A stretch of DNA of 7,846 nucleotides from DASVXQ01 sp046727955 (lineage in GTDB: Bacteria > Actinomycetota > CALGFH01), in NCBI GenBank assembly GCA_046727955.1, contig JBKPDO010000370.1, forward strand, positions 1 to 7,846, in the 5' to 3' direction. The notes beneath the pieces are model-generated. The model was not told where the DNA came from and did not search any database. It was given only the letters and a program-made list of their open reading frames with translations. This document shows, piece after piece, positions 7,789-7,846 of this stretch (positions within the stretch are counted from its first letter, which is position 1; each line of letters begins with the position of its first letter). Made by a program: the position numbers and the translations under genes.

Positions 7789-7846
7789 TTGCTCTGGTGT
7801 CCACTATGGGGGCTCTGACCGACACTACGCACGGCAAGATGCACCC

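Noticed and set aside
7529..7837. Minus-strand open frame of 102 codons with repeated RSARQSAP segments
   Set aside because: It starts with TTG, has no ribosome site, overlaps the VOC start in another frame, and its repeats follow directly from the DNA repeat array.
7785..7846. Plus-strand ATG frame reading MVALVSTMGAL up to the window end, resembling the PTMGAL motif of pantothenate synthetase
   Set aside because: The HxGH that must follow the motif in PanC is absent, the usual preceding residues are missing, and there is no ribosome site. Too short to judge; sequence beyond the window would decide.

Overview
The window is a GC-rich (roughly 70%), densely packed stretch of bacterial DNA with frequent GTG starts and strong AGGAGG-type ribosome binding sites. 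The carbon monoxide dehydrogenase subunits look like those of actinobacteria such as mycobacteria. An actinomycete-type soil bacterium is the best guess. Other high-GC CO oxidisers (Chloroflexota, Dormibacterota) cannot be excluded from sequence alone.

Layout: (1) Positions 1-551 hold the C-terminal end of an unidentified membrane-anchored-looking protein, then a pterin-4a-carbinolamine dehydratase whose GTG start overlaps the upstream stop. A hairpin built from short AACAGGCCT repeats follows. (2) Positions 552-767 are a regulatory gap with an imperfect 20-bp palindrome. (3) Positions 768-5574 are one tight plus-strand operon, coxM-coxS-coxL plus an XdhC/CoxI-family maturation gene. CoxL carries the AYRCSFR active-site loop diagnostic of form I (true) aerobic CO dehydrogenase, and the M-S-L order is the form I order. 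The fourth gene is an XdhC/CoxI protein fused to a C-terminal YHS metal-binding domain and carries five perfect 18-nt repeats (GLGTAD x5) between its two lobes. (4) Positions 5575-6243 hold two overlapping, mutually exclusive hairpins and a 183-residue conserved-looking protein of unknown function with a basic linker. (5) Positions 6370-7107 encode an ABC exporter-type ATPase with no permease beside it. Its stop codon overlaps that of a convergent VOC/glyoxalase-family gene (7104-7550, minus). (6) Positions 7551-7846 have no convincing gene but contain a cluster of about seven degenerate 16-nt repeats.

How the genes work together: CoxL (Mo-Cu active site), CoxS (two [2Fe-2S] clusters) and CoxM (FAD) form the enzyme that oxidises CO to CO2 and passes electrons to the respiratory chain. 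The XdhC-YHS protein probably helps load or mature the molybdenum-copper cofactor. The usual coxD, coxE, coxF and coxG accessory genes are not in the window. That makes the YHS fusion, as a possible metal-delivery module, the most interesting lead. The other leads are the in-frame repeat expansions in coxS and the XdhC gene, and the 3'-end repeat array.
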